From NCBI GenBank assembly GCA_937907405.1, contig CALCIC010000080.1:1-12127 (forward strand): DNA of 12,127 bases. Reading direction: 5' to 3'. This document shows, one piece after another, positions 1 to 3,789 of this stretch. Under the pieces are notes generated by a model that saw only the letters and a list, made by a program, of their open reading frames with translations, made no database searches and was not told where the DNA came from. Position 1 is the first letter of the stretch, and every line of letters starts with the position of its first letter. This DNA comes from an uncultured Isosphaeraceae bacterium. Its GTDB lineage: Bacteria; Planctomycetota; Planctomycetia; Isosphaerales; Isosphaeraceae. A program made the position numbers and the translations under genes.

Positions 1-531
1 TTCCTTTTCGAGGTCGCGCTCGTTCGTCACGGCGCATCGGGTGACGGCGTGTTCGTGGGCGACGATCGGATGCAACGACCGCGCGATGCCAAGCTGCACG
101 GGGCCGCGGACCTGTCCGCAATTCACCTCCGTGGTCATGACGGCCCCGAAGGCGCGGATGTCGAAGAAATTGCGACACATCCAGGCGGTCAACTCGCGGG
201 CCTTATTTACGTCCTTGGGGAGCTTGTCCTTGTCTTTCGTCGCCTTCGGCTCGACCTCCTTCCAGGCCCGGTCGTGCTGGCGGTTGAGCACGGCGCGCTC
301 CTTGACATAGATCTCGTACGGAGGTTGCTCGCCGTGAGCGATCCCCACGTAGTTGCGGACCTTGCGCTTGAGGCAGACGTCGGTGACGAGGCCCTGGCCG
401 GTCTCGGCGTCGAGGCGAGGCAGGTTGCCGGCGTCGGGGTCGCCGTTGGGGTTGCCGTCGGTGATGTCGAAGAAGTAGACGAAGTCGTAACGGTTTGCGA
501 GGGGTTGGCCGTCGGCGGTCGATTCACTCAT
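1..531 (-). CDS. cas7c: Cas7c (Csd2), type I-C Cascade backbone subunit, 3' end cut off by window edge
   Basis: This is the Cas7 subunit that polymerises along the crRNA to form the backbone of the type I-C Cascade complex. It starts with ATG at 531, and 177 codons are visible before the left edge, so the C-terminal part is missing. The N-terminal part carries the family hallmarks: YDFVYFFDITDGNPNGDPDA at residues 15-34, followed by NLPRLDAETGQGLVTDVCLK and RKVRNYV, then a segment around 113-135 (CRNFFDIRAFGAVMTTEVNC). The start is supported by an AAGGAG Shine-Dalgarno sequence 7 nt upstream and by an 8-bp ATGAGTGA overlap with the cas8c stop, which implies translational coupling. It is the fourth cas gene on this strand. 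In the usual I-C order cas4, cas1, cas2 and the array would follow, outside the window. Identification is very secure; only the end is unseen. Confidence 0.97.
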   Translation of the reverse strand, partial: MSESTADGQPLANRYDFVYFFDITDGNPNGDPDAGNLPRLDAETGQGLVTDVCLKRKVRNYVGIAHGEQPPYEIYVKERAVLNRQHDRAWKEVEPKATKDKDKLPKDVNKARELTAWMCRNFFDIRAFGAVMTTEVNCGQVRGPVQLGIARSLHPIVAHEHAVTRCAVTNERDLEKE

Positions 532-907
532 CAGTCGTCTCCTTGACGTTCTCGGTCTTGCCGGTGAAGAAATCCTGGCGTTGGTGGTAATAGGCGATGT
601 GGAACAACCCTTGCTTTTCCAAAGGGAAGTGGGCCGGGAACCGAGTGATGCGGCCGCAGATCTCGCCGATGAGCTTCTCGCGGTTGACGCGCCGGCCCGG
701 GATCTCGATCTTGTTCAGGTGATGCTGGTGAAGCCGCATGAGTCGCGGGAAGACGCTCGCGGGGGTGGCGCTTGCGGCGCCGAAGTAGCGATCCTTGATG
801 GTGCTGTTGAGCTTTCCCTCGGTGGCGTCCTCCTGGGTTTTCTCCAGCGCCGCGAACAGACGGCCGAGCTGGTACGCCTCGTCGGGATGGTCTTTGTTTA
901 GCGCCAC
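524..907 (-). CDS. cas11c: Cas11c small subunit, translated from an internal start inside cas8c
   Basis: Type I-C systems lack a separate small-subunit gene; in characterised systems Cas11c is made from an internal translation start in cas8c. Here the GTG codon at 907 (residue 470 of Cas8c, in KEVPVALNKDHP) is preceded by a near-perfect Shine-Dalgarno sequence, AAAGGAGGT, at the usual spacing of about 5 nt. Initiation there gives a 127-residue, in-frame product (start VALNKDHPDEAYQLGRLFAA, end KTENVKETTDE), the expected size for Cas11c. The strong ribosome binding site inside a coding region and the right product length are seen directly. The function is inferred from the family. Two Cas11 copies would line the belly of Cascade and stabilise the R-loop. 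Confidence 0.8.
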   Translation of the reverse strand: MALNKDHPDEAYQLGRLFAALEKTQEDATEGKLNSTIKDRYFGAASATPASVFPRLMRLHQHHLNKIEIPGRRVNREKLIGEICGRITRFPAHFPLEKQGLFHIAYYHQRQDFFTGKTENVKETTDE

Positions 908-2314
908 GGGCACCTCCTTTCCGCGATTGCGAATAAGGTAAGCCTTGATGATGGATGCTCGGCGATGATTGATCGTCGAGTCGGAACGAATCCGGCGAAC
1001 GACCGCGCCGAGCAGTGCCTGGGGGTACGACCTCCCCCCGAGCACCGCCCGCGCGATCTCGCCGGAGAGATGGGCGATGTACTTTTTCTGGGAATCGGAA
1101 GTCATGTTTCTGGGCATGACTTCCGAGACCACCCCCCGGATCATGAGAGGCGGATCGCCCGGCCGATCTCCGGTCGTCTCCAGATCCGACGCATGGCGCG
1201 CCAGGCGTTCGGCGAACTGCCGGACGGTGCCCGACATCCAGAACCGGACGTTGAGGCGGCTCGCGTTGGGCGAGAGGCCCAGGACGTGGAACGGCGCCTC
1301 CGGGTCGCCCACGTGCTCCGCCAGCCGTCCCTGTCGAGCCGCCTTAAGAAAGTCCTTCAGTTGATCGATGGTCTTGCCGTGCTCGGCGGCGACTTCCTTT
1401 GTTTTCGGGACCGACTCGCCGAACAGTCCATGAAGCGCGGCCTCGGCCTTCGCGGCGTCGGCGCGATCGGACCAGAAGACGACGGTGGCCTCGCCGATCG
1501 CGACTCGGCGGTCGTCAGAGGCGAGCAACCGTTTCAGCGCCGTCGTGTAGCGAAACGCGTCGACGACTCCGACGGGCGCGTTGTAGCTCTGCGACTTGCC
1601 GTAACTTTCGAACGCGTCCGCATTGAAGGAAACGATCGCCGCGCCCATCGTCTGGGCGCCGGTCACCCCCTGGATCAAGGGATGGAGCCGCGCGAGCGGG
1701 CCATGTTCGCCGTCGATCAGCGAGCTTCCGCCGTCTCCTCCCTTCTCATCGCCCTCGGCGGCCAGACGGCGCAGCCAGGCGGCTTTCACGGCCTCGCTCT
1801 GATGAACGTACCCCGGCCGGTTGCGGACTCTGAAGACGACGTTCAGGCCGGCCGTTTCGGTCCAGTCGGCCAGCGCGTCGGCCTGCTTGGGATCCCAAGC
1901 TTCGAGGAACCGGCAGAGCGCAACGAACGACTCGTCGTCCTTCAACTCCTCGCGGAATGAAAGATGAAAAGCACGGAACTCGTTGAACATCTCCGAGACG
2001 CGCTCGGGATTCCCCTTGTCGTCCCGACCCAGGGCGTATCCGGTGTTGTCCCAGCAGAAGAACGGCTTGAAGCCCTTTCCTGACCGTCCGCCGCGGTCGG
2101 GGACGATCCGCGTCGTGGGAATCGGCTTGCCGCGCTCGGTGCGTTCTCGAACGTCCTCAATCGCGAAAAACGCACCATCGGTTTCAAGAACCACCTGGAA
2201 ATGAATCTTCTCGGCGCTGAAGCCGAAGCCGGCCACCATCTGATTCGGGTCGGCCTCAAGCCGATTGTAGTAGCCGACGAGGGCCGACAGGGGGCCGCCG
2301 AAAGTCTGCGTCAC
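524..2314 (-). CDS. cas8c: Cas8c (Csd1), type I-C Cascade large subunit
   Basis: This 596-residue protein is the large subunit of type I-C Cascade, responsible for PAM recognition and R-loop formation. The length is typical of Csd1. Family-like segments include the N-terminus (FGGPLSALVGYYNRL), GKGFKPFFCWDNTGYALGRD near residues 80-100, YNAPVGVVDAFRYTTALKRL near 240-260 and the FHVLGLSPNASRLNVRFW segment near 340-360. It starts with GTG at 2314, overlapping the cas5c stop by GTGA, with a purine-rich GGGGGTGA upstream. Its stop overlaps cas7c. The C-terminal 127 codons also form an independent reading unit for Cas11c (separate entry). The reading frame is intact with no internal stops. The gene belongs to the cas5c-cas8c-cas7c transcription unit. 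Confidence 0.97.
   Translation of the reverse strand: MTQTFGGPLSALVGYYNRLEADPNQMVAGFGFSAEKIHFQVVLETDGAFFAIEDVRERTERGKPIPTTRIVPDRGGRSGKGFKPFFCWDNTGYALGRDDKGNPERVSEMFNEFRAFHLSFREELKDDESFVALCRFLEAWDPKQADALADWTETAGLNVVFRVRNRPGYVHQSEAVKAAWLRRLAAEGDEKGGDGGSSLIDGEHGPLARLHPLIQGVTGAQTMGAAIVSFNADAFESYGKSQSYNAPVGVVDAFRYTTALKRLLASDDRRVAIGEATVVFWSDRADAAKAEAALHGLFGESVPKTKEVAAEHGKTIDQLKDFLKAARQGRLAEHVGDPEAPFHVLGLSPNASRLNVRFWMSGTVRQFAERLARHASDLETTGDRPGDPPLMIRGVVSEVMPRNMTSDSQKKYIAHLSGEIARAVLGGRSYPQALLGAVVRRIRSDSTINHRRASIIKAYLIRNRGKEVPVALNKDHPDEAYQLGRLFAALEKTQEDATEGKLNSTIKDRYFGAASATPASVFPRLMRLHQHHLNKIEIPGRRVNREKLIGEICGRITRFPAHFPLEKQGLFHIAYYHQRQDFFTGKTENVKETTDE
912..920 (-). promoter_or_regulatory. Internal Shine-Dalgarno sequence for Cas11c
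   Basis: On the minus strand the bases read AAAGGAGGT directly before CCC/GTG inside cas8c codons 466-470. It is the most consensus-like ribosome binding site in the cas cluster, although it lies within a coding sequence, which is why I take the GTG at 907 as a real start. Confidence 0.75.
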
Positions 2315-2967
2315 GACTTCACCCCCTCGCCGGCCAGGGGCGGGACCTGGATCGCGCCATCGCGCATCACCGCCCGAAAGAACCGCGGCGTCATGTCGTC
2401 GTCGAAGTCGACGTCGTGCAGCATGTATCCCAGGTCGCGCTCGCCTTTCAGTTCGGGATCAACCGGGGGAAGCGGCTGGCCCTCCTCCACCAACTCGAAG
2501 TCGGCCGGAAACTCGCGGCAACCGAGATACGGGCGCTGAAAACAACGACCGCCGCGAGCCCGACGGTTGAACTGATCGAGATGCTTGGCGACGTTGTCAT
2601 CGCCCGCAACCACGTCGAAACGGGCCTCGATCACGTAGCTTACGTCGCGGAGGATGGTCGCCGCGCGCTGCTGGCGGTCATCCTCGACGTAGAGCCCGAG
2701 GCCCCCCCGACCTCCCTTCATCGCGCCGCGGACGGACGCGGCGGGCGTCTTGCTAGCCACCTCGTTGCGCCGGAGCGACGTGAAACGAATCGGCCTGAGC
2801 ACATGAATGCGAAGGATGTTCCAGCGGATCTGCGGCTTCCAGTAGATCGCCTCGACGACCCCCCGCGCGGCCGACGGCGTTATCACGTCGTAACTGACGC
2901 GCTCCACCTTCATTTCGGGCCGTGTGAAGCACGCGAAATCAGACCATACATATAGTCGTATGCTCAT
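2311..2967 (-). CDS. cas5c: Cas5c (Cas5d), type I-C pre-crRNA endoribonuclease and Cascade subunit
   Basis: In type I-C the Cas5 protein replaces Cas6: it cuts pre-crRNA at the 3' base of the repeat hairpin and stays on the 5' handle. The 218-residue protein shows the family N-terminus (MSIRLYVWSDFACFTRPEMK) and the segment SYDVITPSAARGVVEAIYWK (residues 25-44). It also has the hallmark C-terminal block CFQRPYLGCREFPADFE (142-158). Residues Y42, K128 and H129 (AKHLDQF) are candidates for the Tyr-Lys-His active site described for Cas5d. The frame is intact and the stop overlaps the cas8c GTG. The Shine-Dalgarno sequence is weak (AGGAT, about 12 nt upstream). A separate sigma70-like promoter about 150 bp upstream suggests that cas5-cas8-cas7 can be transcribed independently of cas3. 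Confidence 0.97.
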   Translation of the reverse strand: MSIRLYVWSDFACFTRPEMKVERVSYDVITPSAARGVVEAIYWKPQIRWNILRIHVLRPIRFTSLRRNEVASKTPAASVRGAMKGGRGGLGLYVEDDRQQRAATILRDVSYVIEARFDVVAGDDNVAKHLDQFNRRARGGRCFQRPYLGCREFPADFELVEEGQPLPPVDPELKGERDLGYMLHDVDFDDDMTPRFFRAVMRDGAIQVPPLAGEGVKS

Positions 2968-3115
2968 AAATGAATCATCCTGAGTCCGGATGAGGAATTC
3001 AAGACCGCCTGAACCTGGCGAGAGAGACTGGATGAGGCGTTCTCAAGCGTCGAGAGTCTCGCACGACGGTGATTCAGCGTCCCGCGCGATTGCGGCTTTT
3101 CGATGCGAAACCTCG

Positions 3116-3144
3116 CTTATAACAGCCTGGTCGACACAATGCAA
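3116..3144 (-). promoter_or_regulatory. Candidate sigma70-type promoter for cas5c-cas8c-cas7c
   Basis: On the minus strand a -35 TTGCAT (3144-3139) and a -10 TATAAG (3121-3116) are separated by exactly 17 nt. Transcription would start near 3109, giving a leader of about 140 nt before the cas5c ATG at 2967. This is a sequence match only. It fits the break between cas3 and cas5c, which in compact type I-C operons are nearly adjacent. Confidence 0.5.
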
Positions 3145-3172
3145 CCAACAAGCCTGGCTGTCCATGGTGGAT

Positions 3173-3220
3173 GTCATGTGGATTGCGTTGATTCAAGGCG
3201 TGGAGTGGATCTTGGGGGCG
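3173..3220 (+). ncRNA. Decayed second copy of the crRNA-like unit (degenerate repeat plus guide)
   Basis: Three blocks here occur in the same order and strand as in the unit at 3661-3733. They are GTGGATTG (3178-3185; compare GTGGGTTG at 3682-3689), GCGTGGAGTG (3198-3207; identical at 3694-3703) and CTTGGGGGCG (3211-3220; identical at 3724-3733). A GTC precedes the first block in both. The stem-loop of the repeat is missing here, so Cas5c could not process it. I read it as a partly deleted duplicate; chance similarity of GC-rich DNA cannot be excluded. Confidence 0.35.
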
Positions 3221-3236
3221 AAAATACTTCTCATAA

Positions 3237-3303
3237 CGTCTACCGCTCGACGGTTGGGTGGCAGCGGCTGAATGCCGCTGCCACCCAACCGAACGGCTAG
3301 ACG
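3237..3303. repeat. REP-like palindromic element (long perfect hairpin)
   Basis: Two 18-bp perfectly complementary arms (3251-3268 and 3274-3291; core GGGTGGCAGCGGC) surround the 5-nt loop TGAAT. The symmetry continues imperfectly to CGTCTA (3237-3242) and TAGACG (3298-3303), so the whole unit is about 67 bp with matching ends. This looks like a dispersed REP/MITE-type unit. Its right edge supplies the TAG stop of the 77-aa gene (3297-3299). It could also act as a transcription terminator for that gene, although there is no U-tract. Confidence 0.7.
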
Positions 3304-3530
3304 CCTGGTTCACCCTTGAGTGGACGGCGGCGCGTGGCTCCGACAAGCCCACGCTTTCGTGCATCAGCAAGCGCCCACCAGCAATCATGGCGGGAACAGT
3401 CACGTCCGATCTCGCTCACGTATCGAGCATAGATCGTCTCGAAAAGCGGTGTGTACGGCAGCCGATCAAGCGGTGCGGCAATCTCGCGAGCCAGCCGCGC
3501 GGCGATCTCGACCTCTCGTGCGATGGCCAT
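3297..3530 (-). CDS. Small basic protein of unknown function; putative target gene of the crRNA-like RNA
   Basis: This is a 77-residue protein that I do not recognise. It starts at ATG 3530 behind a strong Shine-Dalgarno sequence (AGGAAGGAG, 5 nt before the ATG), which argues that it is a real gene. The N-terminus is helical (MAIAREVEIAARLAREIAAP). The middle, YARYVSEIGRDCSRHDCWWA then LADARKRGLVG, resembles a small winged-helix-like fold ending in an RKRG turn; the tail is basic. It has no signal peptide or membrane segment. The stop codon lies in the edge of the REP-like hairpin, so the C-terminus may have been altered by that insertion. It interrupts the cas operon between cas3 and cas5c. 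A Cascade target-like site lies 27-43 nt upstream of its start. It could be the toxin arm of a CreTA-like guard or a repressor of the cas genes; the sequence does not decide. Confidence 0.6.
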   Translation of the reverse strand: MAIAREVEIAARLAREIAAPLDRLPYTPLFETIYARYVSEIGRDCSRHDCWWALADARKRGLVGATRRRPLKGEPGV

Positions 3531-3556
3531 TAATGCTCCTTCCTAAAAACGAATCG

Positions 3557-3576
3557 GCAGATTCAATTCACGCGAA
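3557..3576 (-). promoter_or_regulatory. Putative Cascade target site (TTC PAM plus partial protospacer) upstream of the 77-aa gene
   Basis: On the minus strand TTC (3576-3574), the canonical type I-C PAM, is followed by GCGTGAATTGAATCTGC (3573-3557). The guide after the orphan repeat begins GCGTGGAGTGAGTCTGC (3694-3710). They agree at 14 of 17 positions; the mismatches are at 6, 8 and 12, and agreement ends after 17. Positions 6 and 12 are those flipped out and not read in type I effector complexes. Limited complementarity next to a proper PAM is what allows binding without DNA cutting in CreTA-type regulation. A bound Cascade would cover roughly 3541-3576, between the start region and the ATG of the 77-aa gene. 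Confidence 0.75.
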
Positions 3577-3580
3577 GACC

Positions 3581-3608
3581 TTGAATTCTGCTGGCTGAAC
3601 TGTATGGT
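3581..3608 (+). promoter_or_regulatory. Candidate promoter of the crRNA-like RNA
   Basis: TTGAAT (3581-3586) and TATGGT (3603-3608) are 16 nt apart and read toward the orphan repeat, which would begin about 45 nt downstream of the start point. Each hexamer matches the consensus at 4 positions, so this is weak. The -35 lies 5 bp from the proposed Cascade site, so binding there might also affect this promoter. Confidence 0.3.
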
Positions 3609-3627
3609 TGTCTAGGGATCGGATCAA
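3599..3627 (-). promoter_or_regulatory. Candidate promoter of the 77-aa gene, overlapping the divergent RNA promoter
   Basis: On the minus strand TTGATC (3627-3622) and TACAGT (3604-3599) are 17 nt apart. Transcription would start near 3592 and the proposed Cascade site would lie just downstream, where a bound complex acts as a roadblock. Each hexamer matches the consensus at 4 positions, so this is a candidate only. Confidence 0.3.
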
Positions 3628-3660
3628 GCGGCCACCGCAAGCTTTTTCCGAATTCCTTGC

Positions 3661-3693
3661 GTCACTCGCGATAATGCGAGTGTGGGTTGAAAC
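3661..3693 (+). CRISPR. Solitary type I-C CRISPR repeat
   Basis: The 33 bases read GTC, stem ACTCGC, loop GATAAT, stem GCGAGT, then GTGGGTTGAAAC. Known type I-C repeats have the same build: GTC, 6-bp stem, 5-nt loop, complementary stem, GTGGATTGAAAC or GTGGATTGAAAT. This one differs by one base in the 3' end and one extra loop base. It is the only such sequence in the window, so this is not an array. It lies on the strand opposite to the cas genes. Confidence 0.85.
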
Positions 3694-3726
3694 GCGTGGA
3701 GTGAGTCTGCACGGCAAGAACCTCTT

Positions 3727-3752
3727 GGGGGCGGGTCTTCGGACTCGCCCCT
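3727..3752 (+). terminator. Stable UUCG hairpin ending the crRNA-like unit, possibly also the cas3 transcript
   Basis: GGGGCGGGTC (3728-3737) pairs with GACTCGCCCC (3742-3751) around TTCG, with one G-U wobble, giving a 10-bp stem closed by the extra-stable C(UUCG)G loop. No U-tract follows on the plus strand, so it may be a 3'-end protecting structure rather than a classical terminator. It also folds on the minus strand, 38 bp after the cas3 stop. Confidence 0.5.
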
Positions 3753-3789
3753 GTTCACTTCCAACTGCCGCAAGATCAATCGCGCGACC

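Larger units (their letters stand above)
3661..3752 (+). ncRNA. creA-like: CreA-like crRNA analogue: solitary type I-C repeat, 33-nt guide, UUCG hairpin
   Basis: A single CRISPR repeat (3661-3693) is followed by a guide-length stretch (3694-3726, 33 nt). In place of a second repeat there is a GC hairpin with a C(UUCG)G tetraloop (3727-3752). Cas5c cleavage 3' of the repeat stem would leave the 11-nt handle TGGGTTGAAAC on a guide starting GCGTGGAG. The strand is antisense to the cas genes and the unit ends 38 bp from the cas3 stop. The guide partly matches the site 3557-3573 upstream of the 77-aa gene. CreA RNAs of CreTA modules are such repeat-derived, partly complementary guides. The components are seen directly; transcription and loading into Cascade are inferred. 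An inert remnant of a former array is the main alternative. Confidence 0.7.

Noticed and set aside
965..1960. 331-residue open frame on the plus strand
   Set aside because: It lies wholly inside cas8c and has no family-like motif or ribosome binding site.
2920..2940. TTC followed by GCGTG within cas5c as another target of the guide
   Set aside because: Only the first five guide positions match; the following positions disagree, and it lies within coding sequence.
3074..3403. 109-residue minus-strand frame across the REP-like hairpin
   Set aside because: It translates both arms of the palindrome, overlaps the better-supported 77-aa gene and lacks a Shine-Dalgarno sequence.
3661..3789. A regular CRISPR array after the orphan repeat
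   Set aside because: There is only one repeat. The position of the next repeat is taken by an unrelated UUCG hairpin.
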